Positions 23,078-33,849 of a DNA stretch of 64,000 nt are shown here, one piece after another. The stretch spans positions 699,809,501-699,873,500 of the forward strand of contig CM057454.1 in NCBI GenBank assembly GCA_016271365.2, in the 5' to 3' direction. Positions within the stretch are counted from its first letter, which is position 1, and the number at the start of each line of letters is the position of its first letter. The position numbers and the translations under genes are program-made. The notes beneath the pieces were generated by a model. It was given only the letters and a program-made list of their open reading frames with translations, had not been told where the DNA came from and made no database searches. The DNA comes from Neoceratodus forsteri (Eukaryota; Chordata; Ceratodontiformes; Ceratodontidae).

Positions 23078-23620
23078 TGGATGGGGGTGTGAATGCGGGT
23101 ATAGTGACATTCTGTCACTATATGTATATGCGCAGGGGGAGTAAGCACGCCGTGCAATGGATTGAAGGGGGTGGGAGGGTTTCTGAAGTATAGCATGATG
23201 GTGGGTTGCCAAGCTGACCGTGTGGTGGGGTGGGTTCATGGCAGGTTATGGTTGGGAGGGTGCCAGGTTCAGCGCTGGGTGCATCAGGATTTTAGCAATT
23301 GTGCGAGAAAAAAATTTATTTTTTTAACCCTCCGACATGGAACCCCGGGGGGGCTGAATGTGGATATAGCAACATCCTGTCGCTATAAGTATATGCATGT
23401 AAGGGGGAAGTGAGCATGCTGTGTGATGGGTGGAAGAGGATGGAGGGTTTGTGAGGTGTAGTGCAATGGTGGGTTGCCGAGCTGGCCATGTGGTATGGTG
23501 GGTTAATGGCAGGCTATGGTTGGGAGGGTGCCAGGTTTGGTGCTGGGTGCATCAAAATATTTGCGCCAGTCTGAGAAAAACCTTTCTTTGTATTTTTCAC
23601 CACCCCAACATGCAGCCCCC
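23078..23620. repeat. tandem duplication, two units of about 268 bp
   Basis: Two successive units start at about 23080 and 23347. Both contain the order TATAG-GACAT-CTGTC-CTATA, TATATGC, a G-rich stretch, GCATGATGGTGGGTTGCC or its variant, GGTTATGGTTGGGAGGGTGCCAGG and GCTGGGTGCATCA. Two ORFs (23162-23413 and 23430-23672) start exactly 268 bases apart and give similar peptides, but 268 is not a multiple of three and the peptides match nothing, so they are shadows of the repeat. Each unit also contains a small hairpin around GTGACATTCTGTCAC (about 23103-23117). Confidence 0.85.
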
Positions 23621-23970
23621 CGGAGTGAGAATCTGTAGTAGGGGATTGCAGGGGGAACAGCTCTGCACATAAATTTTAAAAAAAAAACAAGTTCCCAGCA
23701 CCCTTTTGCTGTGTGCCAGAGTTGTACATTGGTGAAATGGATTTTTGCAAATGTACATTTGCCCTAATGGTGATTGCCTTTCTACGATAGCCATTATCAC
23801 ATAAATCCATAGGTGTCATATGACCCCTATCAACATAACATTTGGTTTAGGCATCCATCTCAGCTTTTCATGAACAGGACTTTGGGTCCACTTGGCAATG
23901 ACAGGAAAAAGATGAAAACAATGATTACGCGAATGATTAATGTCACACTTTATATAAAGACAACATGCCC

Positions 23971-23971
<1 letters not shown>

Positions 23972-24018
<47 letters not shown>
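23972..24018. repeat. (GT)n microsatellite
   Basis: A run of about 20 GT units, ending in GTATATGTG. Simple-sequence repeat, likely length-variable between individuals. Confidence 0.97.
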
Positions 24019-24019
<1 letters not shown>

Positions 24020-24179
24020 TTTAAACATATCCATAATACAGATCTGCTCTTTAATAGTCATGCAGGGAGATAACAGCAGAGCTGGGAACATGGTGTCGGG
24101 AAGTAAAGGCACCAATGATTATGTTGCCGATACAGTGGGATTTGCTGTATACTTTGCCTTGTAGTCTAAAACCACTGCC

Positions 24180-24345
24180 CCAGCTATGCAATTAAAAAAA
24201 ATGCCCATGGTACTCTAGCATCCCAGCCCCATCCCAAATGTTGGCTCACTGGATATTTAAAAAAAAGACTTTCCCTGGTTTTAACCTGTCCCCAACCCCA
24301 CCCCCAACTATGTAATTAGTAAAAAAAAGTGTCTTTAAGAGCAGC
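24180..24345. repeat. degenerate ~160-bp repeat, outlying unit
   Basis: Contains CCCATCCCAAATGTTGGCTCACTGGATATT, an A-run, then AGACTTTCCCTGG and AACTATGTAATTAGTAAAAA. The same order occurs two or more times at 26150-26700. It is an isolated member of that family, 1.8 kb upstream. Non-coding. Confidence 0.65.
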
Positions 24346-24610
24346 TTTGCATTCCATGCCTTTGTGCTTTTCATCTGAAAATAAAAAACATTGTCTACTA
24401 TAAAAAATCTCAATTGTGTTATGTTTATTTCCAAATGAATAAATCGATTTTATATGCTATCATCCTGCATGGTGCAATGAGTCTTTTTGAAATGCTGTCC
24501 ATGTCTGACAAAAAATCTGCATTAGCATTTTACATGAGTACAGTAACTTTACCACATCAGCTGAATAACTTTCAAGCTCAATAAAACACTAATTTCATGT
24601 TTGCAGTTAC

Positions 24611-24783
24611 CACCAAACCAGTAGTGTAGCAAATTCCCAGAGGGCCTGGGTGCAAGGTGATGTTACAGGGCCCCTCCCCAGTTTTGAATAAACATCAAAA
24701 TTATGACTTGGGCCCTTCAAATCTCATGGGCCTGGGTGCCACTGCACCCCCTGCACCCTTGTAGCTATGCCCCTGCACCAAAC
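24611..24783. mobile_element. hAT-type MITE with exact 8-bp target-site duplication
   Basis: The element proper is 24619-24775 (157 bp). It begins CAGTAGTGTAGC and ends GCTATGCCCCTG, giving imperfect 12-bp inverted termini of the CAGNGGYRTAGC type. It is flanked on both sides by CACCAAAC (24611-24618 and 24776-24783). An 8-bp duplication and CAG...CTG ends are the hallmarks of hAT transposons. There is no coding capacity, so it would have depended on a transposase made elsewhere. The exact duplication makes this call firm. Confidence 0.93.
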
Positions 24784-26140
24784 AAGTCCTGATCATCTGT
24801 GAAAAGAGTAAGTGAAATTCATGAGTACTATCACTGGTGACATGTTTGAGCATTTACTTTATTTGTTTGAATAATGCAGTAACAGGTAAACTTTTTATAT
24901 AGATTTTTTCTGACATTCCAAGTCATGGATCTCAACAGGTACACACAACTCTGTCAAATTGTATCCTGACAGCTTGAGAGGCAGATGATGAAATCCATCA
25001 TGGTTATGAAGTGATGCCAAGGAATTAGCACACTTTGTTCAAATGACCCCTATCAACATAACTGCCAATTGTCACTGATCGAGCTTCCCTGACTTCCAGC
25101 ACAAAGCTATCCATTTTGTTAAATGAGTGTGTGATTCAAGTTGCAGTTGAGAGGAGATGTCACTGGGTGAAATTAATTTATTTGAATCCACATTTTCCTC
25201 TCTCTGTCACCTCTCTCGCTGTCCTTTTTAATTTATTGATTTTTGCCAGAGGAGCTGGGTTGTCATCTGCTTTACATTTTTGTTCTAGCTACTGGTCGCT
25301 TAACAGTTTGAGGGGTTTATTTCAGTGGATTCATGCCTCTATAGAGTCTATTTCTTATTCTTGAGGTGCAGTTTTAATGCACTGCTCAACTGTCTAAATA
25401 AATAGTAACTTTTCTGTTCAGGTGTGAGCAAACCTAACCAAGCCCTTGCTGTTTCCTCTACAAAACAGCATAAAATAATGAAGAAAAATAACAGCAAGTC
25501 CATCCAAAGAGAAATCTCTAAGGAGCTGTCAGTTCTTTCTGTTATAAATGCCTAATTATGATGGTCACAAGTATTTCAAATAAATTGATGCAGTTTGAGA
25601 ATGGCAATTAGTGTTTACTCTGACTGACTGGATACTCTGACAACACGCTAATGTGAAAATTATTGTCCTGTGGAGAAATGCATTCATTTCATTTGTTTCA
25701 TTTACATTTATTGTTTTACAATTTATTTATCAGGGATATGATTTTATTAGTATTAAAAATACAGTTCCTAGCTAATTCATTTTCAGTTAAAGTTAATGGC
25801 ATCAGATTTTAAAAGCTCCCGTTAATGTTATGAACCATTAATGGTATAAGAGGTACAATATTTTGCATAAGGGTGGGCTAAGTTAACAAAATGGAAGCCA
25901 TTCCTGGGATTCCAATTCAGGAATAATCTTAACACTCTGTGAGACCTGCTCTGAGCAGTCAATTTAACTGCAAAAGAAGCCCATCCCAGGCTTGGACCAG
26001 CTCAGAGTTGTCTTTGTAAAATCTCACAGTCCCCCATCCCTAGGAATGAGACTTGCTCCAAGTGGGCTGTTTAAAAGATTGGCTAACAAAGGGAATGCAT
26101 GCATGCTGTACAAACTTTAAGAATACAAATGCGATACTGA
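24784..26140. other. AT-rich spacer, nothing recognised
   Basis: The phrase ATGACCCCTATCAACATAAC at 25044-25063 also occurs at 23819-23838, so part of this stretch is a diverged duplicate of sequence upstream. ORFs are short and unlike any family I know. Confidence 0.45.
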
Positions 26141-26149
26141 CTGTATTTA

Positions 26150-26700
26150 AAAAAAAAACACGTTCACGTGTACTGTAGCACTCACCCATCCCCAATGTTG
26201 GCCCACAAGATATTAATAAAAAAAAAGACTCTTCATGGTAGTCTTGTGTACCCCCTCCCTGTATCCTGATGCAGCTACAAGGACAGTGTGTAATTATGTA
26301 AAAAAAATATATATTTTCACTTGGTAGTGTAGCGCCCCCTCCCCATCCCCAATGTTCGCCCACAAGATATTAATTTAAAAACAAAACTCTCCCTGGCAGT
26401 CTAGTAGAACCCCATCCCTGATCCCCGATGCCAGCCCAACTATGTAATAATGTAAAAAATCACTTAAAAAAATGTTTTCCTGATAGAGACTTTTAAAAAA
26501 TTATTCAAATCTACAGCTACTGGTAAAATTTCCCTGGTTAGTATGTGATTATAAAAAAAATGCCTTTCGCTGGTTGTCAAGTGACCGGGCCCCAATCTCA
26601 TGATGCATCCCCAGTAATGTTATTAAACAAATATAAAACAAAAAACACTTTCCCAGTTAGAATATCCCCGATGTTCACCCACAATATGTTATAGGTTGGA
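26150..26700. repeat. degenerate tandem repeat, period about 157-160 bp
   Basis: AATGTTGGCCCACAAGATATTAA at 26194 recurs as AATGTTCGCCCACAAGATATTAA at 26351 (157 bases on) and as GATGTTCACCCACAATATGTTA near 26670 (two periods on). Between them, CCTGGCAGTCT/CATGGTAGTCT, CCCATCCC and TATGTAA-AAAA recur. A weaker half-period is visible. It is an old minisatellite or the array of a short non-autonomous element. Non-coding. Confidence 0.75.
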
Positions 26701-26797
26701 CAACTGATAACATGCAATAAAAGGGGTTCCAAGCTACAGTACATAAAGAAAAACATGTGTTAGGAGTTTTGAATGGCAGAAGGAAGGGTGCTTTGAA

Positions 26798-27115
26798 ATG
26801 TACAGTAACATTACGTACCCAAAAAAAATCAGGGGAAAGAGTTATTGGACTAAATACACAGCCATGCATGTAGGTTTTTTTTCTGTTTTTTTTAGTGTTG
26901 CCTGTGCACAGACTACTGCTGCTGCTACTGATATACTAGAAAGCAAATGTTCCCAGTATGAAAGGGTTATGAAAATAGATTTGGGGGGGGATTATGTTGA
27001 CCAGGAATCAAGCACTGATGCCAGTGGATCATTCCCAGATGATACTCAATATACTGTAATACCCTTGTCACCCCCAAGACCCACACCCAATCCCACCACC
27101 AAACCACCACATTAG
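26798..27115 (+). other. unrecognised ORF of 105 codons
   Basis: Open frame with a hydrophobic stretch near residues 26-38, then a Ser/Asp/Gln/Thr-rich part (CSQYERVMKID, QESSTDASGSFPDD) and a Pro/Thr-rich end. An AATAAA lies about 165 bases downstream (27280). I recognise no domain. It might be a transposon or host exon remnant, or chance. Nothing in the neighbourhood supports a gene. Confidence 0.2.
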
Positions 27116-27504
27116 TTTTCTTCTCTGAAAGAGCATGTGAAGTTTGACACCAGAACATTTAGCAGAAGTAAATATACACAGTGACAATAAAAAAAAGAAA
27201 GAAAGAAAGTTAATGTAAGTGGTATGAAGTCATATTCCCAACACCTCCCAGCACTATATTTGGGTCGAGGCTACTAATGGAAATAAAGGTTTTTTTATAT
27301 TTCTAACTGTGAAACTGAAATCCATACCCTATGATGGACTGTCAATCTTACAGACTCCTATGTATAATGATGCTGAGACCTCTGACGGTATTATGAGAGT
27401 TTTTTTTAAGGACATACAATACGAGTTGTCTCTGCATACTCTATTTCTCTATTTTTTATTTCGTTGTTTAACCAGATATAGCACACTAAGCTGAAAGCTT
27501 TTTT

Positions 27505-27637
27505 ACATGAGCGACCTGGGAGCACAAGGAGGTTAAGTGACTTACTCAGGGTCACACAGTATGCAAGTGGAATCTGTGGGATTCAAACCCAGATCTGCAG
27601 CTCAGAGCCTTAGACCACTGCGCTATACTGCCTCCTA
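27505..27637 (-). mobile_element. tRNA-derived SINE of CORE/MIR type
   Basis: On the minus strand the element starts near 27637 with a tRNA-like promoter: box A reads TAGCGCAGTGG (complement of 27615-27625), matching TRGCNNAGYGG exactly, and box B reads GGTTTGAATCC (complement of 27579-27589), one change from GGTTCGANNCC. Downstream comes the CORE segment, seen on the plus strand as AGGTTAAGTGACTTACTCAGG then GTCACACAGT, which is very close to that of MIR/CORE-SINEs. The 3' L2-like tail is not clear. Such SINEs are copied by the L2 machinery, which is abundant around it. A short second CORE match (ACTTGCTCAGAGTCACACAGT) lies at 29413-29433. Confidence 0.88.
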
Positions 27638-27639
27638 TA

Positions 27640-29190
27640 CTGCATACTGCAGGCAGACTTTACATGATGCCTATTTGTATGGACTTGAGATGAGGTTCAT
27701 TATTTATTGAGATTGGTACTGTGGTGACCTTTTTAGCTTCAAACCAAATCTATCTTTTTCCCAGATAGTAACAATGGAAACAGTACCTTATAAACTTGAT
27801 ATGCAACTTAATATGCAAGTTTACAGGCTCATTTTCTGTATCGTATTACTTTGTTGGACAAAACTAGAACATTCCTTATTTACTTAAATATTCATAATAT
27901 TAAATTACATAAATAAAGTAATTACACTGTGGTGCCACTACTTTATTTTTGTATTACATACTGTACAATGTTTAAATTGTGAGCTGTCACACAAAGGCTA
28001 TGGTATGTGACTGTAACCGCCAGTGTTAAAATGCAAAGGGCATGTTGATTACCTGTTCTGTCTGATGTGATCTGAAGATTGCTTTATTGGTATAAAAGCA
28101 GTTCTAACCATTACTAATTTGTATCACCATGTAATAATGGATTTTTATTACCCTCCATCTAAACAAAACAGCTGATTGACTCAACTTGCTAGCTACGAAA
28201 TATCCTTTTTCCCCCATTCCTAACATGTAGTGTGCCTGATAAATCTTTGACCTCAGCAAAACCTAGTATCTGTTAAATATATGTGTGGTACTTTTTGTGG
28301 ATGTAGCATTAAGCTATTACTACTGTAAATCTGGAACTTAAACAGAGTGTGTCACTTTTTACAAAACTTGAACAAAATAATATTTAGTCTTAGTGCAGCT
28401 TATTTTACACATTTCCTATATTTCTATCCCTTTCATTCCTCATTACTAGGTTTATTTACAGTATGTATATGGAAACATTTTTCTTGTGCACTATGGTAGA
28501 TCTACAGTATTCTTGCTATTCAAAACTTTCCTGAAATGACAATTTTTTGTTTGTGACATCATGATAACGAAGAGTCCATGTCAAATTTGCATTAAGTGAA
28601 TATGCTAAAATATAATGCTTGAGACAATAGTTAAGCAGGTCTAAAGAAACACGTTTTACAATTGACACTTTTTTTACAAAGATCTTGCACTGATCAGGCC
28701 CAAATATTTTGAAAGCATGGCATGCAGCATCCAGTTGGTGATACTGTGGAGATTAAGAACAGCTTGCGCTATGCACATTTCATTGCCAGTTTCAGGTCTC
28801 TCTCTCAAAATAGAATGACCTGGATACTAAAGGAGCATCTTTTGTTTAAAACAGAGTGACATTTTGTCAATAAGTTTCAGAGATCATCAGAGAATAATGC
28901 ATAATTTGTCATTCTAATAAGTTAATTCTGACTAGTTAGCAAAAAGTAATCATATTAGTCTGCTGCACTGAGACATTACGCACCCTATTTTCAAAGCTGG
29001 CAGATTGTGCTGCATACCCAATAGCAGTGTGCAGTAGATCGTGTATGGCCAGTCTGAGAGTCATATTCAGACAGGCAGCATGCCCTGACTGTCTGTCTGT
29101 CTAAATACAGTATGTGTCTGTCTGTCTGTCTAAATATAAATATGTGGCTGAGTAGCAGACTGACAACAAAGGCTGTCTGTAATTGTTCAA
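27640..29190. other. AT-rich spacer
   Basis: No coding match. A (CTGT)n-rich patch at about 29088-29130 is broken by TAAATA. Nothing else that I can support. Confidence 0.45.
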
Positions 29191-29197
29191 CAAATGT

Positions 29198-29364
29198 CAT
29201 TTTAATGGTACTGCTATGTTGTTGTTAACTATTGTTAACGTTCTACCAGTCATTTTGTCTGGTACAGAGGAGGAGTCTGGTCCTTCCTCCTCACCTGTAC
29301 CAGACAAAATAACTGGTGGAATCTTAACAATAAGTATCAACAACATAGTAGTACCATTAAAATG
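29198..29364. repeat. 167-bp near-perfect hairpin (fold-back MITE)
   Basis: Left arm 29198-29270 starts CATTTTAATGGTACT and the right arm (to 29364) is its near-complete inverse, ending AGTACCATTAAAATG. Pairing continues through TATGTTGTTG and ATTTTGTCTGGTACAG to a central block GAGGAGGAGTCTGG-TCCTTCCTCCTC that also pairs. Only a few mismatches and one short indel interrupt it. Such full-length hairpins are typical of fold-back MITEs. No clear target-site duplication was found, so the superfamily is open. Two ORFs crossing it are by-products. Confidence 0.88.
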
Positions 29365-31332
29365 TATCTTTGAGCAATCATTAAAAAAGAAACAGAATTA
29401 TCTAATTTAATAACTTGCTCAGAGTCACACAGTACACCATACTACAATAGACTATTTCTTTGACATTTTAAGAAACAAAGTCAGTAGGGGGAGGTGTGGA
29501 CTAATCCCTTCTGAACTATTGTTCTAAAGTTAAGAGCATTCAGAGTGTGAAAGAACAATCACTTAGCATGACAAGAGGGTGCACCTTTGTGTGACTCCAC
29601 TGGAGAAGGATTGCTTTCTGACTTGAAAGAACAGCTGAGTTGAGGGGTGAGAGGTGCATTTCTTGAAGCCATAGTCTGTATTGTGTGCTTATACTCAGTG
29701 AGAAGGAAGAGAGGCTACAATTGGCCTTTCTGTGTGTTGGAGTTTTTTATACTTCCATACAGTGGACCCTCGCTTTTTCACTGGCAATGCCCTTGAGAGT
29801 ACTTGTGTCAGATTAAGAAATAGCCTACACAGTTCCATATCCTGGCTTGGGCAATGAAAAACAACATTGTAGCCCTTTCCTGTTACCATATTTAGTAACA
29901 CCATGGCACCGATTTCAAAGTTCTCAAATTTATTCTGTATGTCTCTCAAAGTTAGGTTGTATCTGTTTCAAAGGTAACAAACTTACACACATTTAATAGT
30001 GTTGCTTTTCGTTGTTTCTCACTGGGCAAGCAAGGATTTGGAAGTGTGCAGCATTGTTTCAGATGTTTCATTGCAACTGACTGCATTTGAATCATACCAT
30101 GTACAATTAATTCTATATTTGTAGAGCTCTCCAGTGTTTCCCTAATATAGTACTTATGGCTCTTACCTCCACTCACAGGGCAATGATCTGAGATGATCTA
30201 TTTATCCCAGGAATGCCTATTTTAACCTTTCAAATTCCATATACACTACCAATATTTCTACGTAGGACAATCTATTTACCCCAGCAATTCTATTGCAATC
30301 TTTACATGCTCCAAAGTTTTGTTTTTAGGATGAAGGGACATGGTGGGTGGGATATGGGTGGGACTGCATGGAAGTATTTGCTTGCATGGACCATTTAGAA
30401 GGGCTGAGGTCCCCTACACTTGCTAGTAATAGCAGCAGTGAATCTATGGATTGTCATTTAAGAGTTTAATCTGCAGTGAAGTCCATAGAAAGTACAGAGC
30501 TGAGAGAATTAGAGGGGCAGCTATGATGAGGCTGGGATAAACCCCACCTCTTACAGATATTTGGTGAAGCAGCTATGGTGAAACTAGGATAAAAGACACC
30601 CCCTAAAGGGAAGAGCCTGTATAACTCTACATTCTGGCACTGAAATGTTGGATACAGACACTCAACATATAGGGAATTCAAATACGGGACAAATCATCAG
30701 AGAAGTTCAGAAAATTGGCAGCTATTGATTTAACAACACTCTACTATTGATTACAGCCTGGACTCTAGCTGAAAGTCCTTAAAGTGGTGTGATAATGATT
30801 CGCATTGACTCTTGTGTGGGATTCCTTTTGAACTGCCAGGTTATTGCAGCTCTTGATGACCTGTTATTCACAGCAGGCCATCTGGAACATTAAGAGAGAA
30901 TAGCATGGGGAATATAGCCTGTTAAAGTCTGCCTGCATCTCCCTAATTCATTGACAAATAAAATCAGTACAAATGTCTTGCTTATTCTGAATCTGTAATA
31001 TCTCTTCTAGCATTGAGGGATTCATTAAATTGAGAAACAAGTGACAGTGCTGTCTTAGAAAGATGTGACAGTGCTGTTGCAAATCTCTTTCCCTCTCTCG
31101 TGCTAATGAAGCAGTTAAAAAAACACTAAGTGAAGTGTAAAGTGAAATGTAGAGTAGGATTTACTTTGATTGACATGAAATGTAATGAAACATTTCACAA
31201 TATTACTGTTTTAAATTTTTGCATTGTTTCTCTCAGTTGGGGGGGGGGAGTCCCAAAACTTAATGGTATCACATTGTGTTGTTTGAAGTCTGTTTGATGA
31301 AGTGAACATGGTTATTAGAAAATATACATCGT
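29365..31332. other. AT-rich spacer, nothing recognised
   Basis: Aside from a short CORE-SINE-like phrase at 29413-29433, and a diverged repeat of GCAGCTATG-TGA-ACT/GCT-GGATAAA at about 30515 and 30570, I see no feature. The small ORFs here are not convincing. Confidence 0.45.
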
Positions 31333-31858
31333 GGGCTGGATATTCAAAAGGGTTGCGCAATGCGCAATAGGGTTGCACCAGCGCAAGTCAGAAAATGCGC
31401 CATTCTGCGATATTCAGCAGGAAGCAGTTGCGCCACTGAAAACATGCTGAGCAACAGCACAATGATAATGAAGGCATGCGCAACCGAAGGGGGTGGAACC
31501 ATGCATAAAGTGCGCAGTGCAATGTTCAAAGACTTACAAAATGCGCAACAGTGGAGCAGGCAGAAGTTGCGCCATAGCGGAAAGGAGCCAAAATAAAAAG
31601 GAGCAAGGAAGAGGCACAAGAACGCTACAGGAAAGCCACATGTGTCAGAGACAGGCACAGAGAAATATGGAGAAAGAGGGCAGGCCAGGGAAACCACAAC
31701 ACAGAAGAGGGGCAAGGGAAGGTGTGTGGAGCCACAGAGTGCAGAGGCCAGTAGGTGTACCCGGTGCAGGGGAGGTAGCAGTCAGGACAGCTGGGGAACA
31801 AAGCAACATCAGCTGGGGGGGAACACAAGCCAGGGACATGGACAGTGCAGCCTTCCAC

Positions 31859-33089
31859 ATGGATGCCGTAATAAGGGGGGTGAGAAGGCATGCTGCAGGG
31901 GGACGTGGTCGTGGAAGGGCCCATCGTCGGTATGCCCCCAACAGGCAGTACCGAGCCAACACCAGCTTTGAGCTGTACACAGATGTTGAGATTGTGGGCT
32001 GGTACCACCTGAACAGGGCAATACTGAGGCAGCTCTGTGAGCTGTGCAGTGATGTGATGTGATGCAGACACCCACACGACAGAGTCATGCTCTGTCAGTG
32101 GAGACAAAGGTAACAGCCTGCATGTGCTTGCTCACAACGGGTACCTTCCAGAGACCAACAAGGGATACCACAGGCATAACACAGTCGGCCATGTCATGCA
32201 TCCTCACCCAATTCCTCAGCGCACTGCTGCCACATACTGCGGAGTACATCCATTTCCCCAGCAGTGTGGCAGAGTGCATAGCAAATATACGGGAGTTCCA
32301 CATGGTAGCACGTATGCCTGGCATGCTAGGGGCAATAGACTGCACCCATGTGGCCATTCGCACACCACCTGGCCCCAATGGGGCCACCTACATGAATCAG
32401 AAGGGATATGCCAGTGTCAACTGCCAGGTGGTGTGTGATGCCAGTGGGTGCATCATCAATGTCTGTGCCACGCACCCTGGGGGAGCACATGATTCCTTCA
32501 TCTGGTACCAGTCAGCACTGTGCCATCGATTTGAGAGTGGGGACATCCCCAGGTCATCTAGTGGGTGAGTATGTATGTGAAACTGACAAATCATGGGCAG
32601 GGGTAAGCCAGGGGTGCCATGAGGTGCAGCCCACAGGGTTTGGGGCAGTCTGAGCCTGAACAAGACACCCAACCTCCACTATCTCCACACAGGTGACAGT
32701 GATACCACCCGTCCCTGCTGCTCACACCCTACTGGCGGCCCACGACCCCATCGCAGGCAACGCTCAATGAGGCACATACCACCACACGCAATGTCATTGA
32801 GCGGGTGTTTGGGATGCTGAAGGCGCATTCCGTTGCCTGAACACCTCTGGTGGTGCCCTACATATCATAACCCCCTCAAAGGTCTATGGGATATTCTAGC
32901 CTGTTGTATCCTGCCAACATGGCCAAAGACTGTGGGATAGCCATACAGGTCAAAAGAGGGGACAGCAATGGGACGACAGTGACGACGGGATGGGCAGCCC
33001 CCTTGGCTGATGGGACTCCCTCGACTGATCCAGCTGGCACAGCTGCACTGGACACCATCACAGAGGAGCACTTCAGCCAACACAGGTAA
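31859..33089 (+). pseudogene. HARBI1-like transposase (two exons, frameshifted)
   Basis: DDE-type transposase that would cut and join the transposon ends. The start MDAVIRGVRR at 31859 is preferred over 31838 because family proteins begin MDA. The helix-turn-helix-like region reads TGDTTGI/TTGITQSAMSCILTQ. The catalytic triad is visible: Asp in GAIDCTHVAI (about 32333-32362), Asp in AHDSFIW (about 32485-32505) and Glu in NVIERVFGMLK (about 32791-32823). A GT...AG intron fits at 32565-32692, joining HLVG to DS. The tail EEHFSQHR ends at a stop at 33087-33089. Damage: a 5-bp tandem duplication (GATGTGATGTGATG, about 32050-32063), small indels near 32550 and 32703, and another near 32828. Frames must be shifted each time, so it is inactive. 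Confidence 0.9.
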
Positions 33090-33849
33090 GTCATGGGGCC
33101 TGTGCAAGCCACCAGTGGCTAGGTCACAAACCACATACACATGGAAACACACAAGGGTGCATGCTGGCAAGGATGTGGCAGGGCACAGAAGCACACACAT
33201 ACAACCAGGAGGGTGAACAGTAACATGCCACATGGACGGTCACACACACACGAACACACAGATGGCACAAAGTGCACAGGGGTCAGGTGCAAAACAGAGC
33301 TGGAACACAAACTTCTTGTACACATGTCCACAGGCCACCACATCCACTGACTGTCTATGTGCGTGTGTCAGATGCTGGGCACCATTGCACTTTGGTGTAC
33401 AGCACAATGCAGGCATCATCATGCACACGTACCTGTGGACAGCAGTCGGAGGGTGTGCAGGTGGAACTGCAAGGCTCTGTGTGTAGGGGCGGGCACCCAC
33501 TGGTGCACTGCCCACCAAAACACACAGTGCACACAGGGCAGCACCAGACAGTGCCCACACTGGGAGACAGGTCAGTCTTGTGGCACAGTGCCACGTCCAC
33601 CTTGGATGCATGGGCAGCCCCACTGAGACCCAGCATCACCGGCAGGCTGACCACGGGCCTCATGGGGTGGCACTCATGGTCCACCAGGGGTTCCACTGCG
33701 CGAACATGACTGTGCCCACACAGGGGTCTGCAGCACACCGAACATACCTGCACCAGAAGTGCTCCTGATGCCCACAGCTGAACCCAGCATCGACAGGGTC
33801 GGTGTCACATGATGCCAGAAATGGGGAGTGGATAGTGAACTGCGTGGTG
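33090..33849. other. Harbinger internal spacer, CA-rich
   Basis: Non-coding spacer between the transposase and Myb 1 tails. It is strongly CA-rich, with (ACAC)-like patches (about 33185-33260) and few CpG. Long ORFs on both strands are due to this skewed composition and match nothing. Confidence 0.55.

Noticed and set aside
24060..24175. Coding exon downstream of the (GT)n tract
   Set aside because: The frames there include the dinucleotide repeat itself and have no recognisable domain.
26798..27115. Host exon or secreted protein of 105 codons
   Set aside because: There is a hydrophobic stretch and a nearby AATAAA, but no domain, no splice context and no neighbours that support a gene. Left as an unrecognised ORF with low confidence.
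31625..32107. 160-codon minus-strand frame over the transposase start
   Set aside because: It is the shadow of the plus-strand HARBI1-like frame, which carries the conserved motifs.
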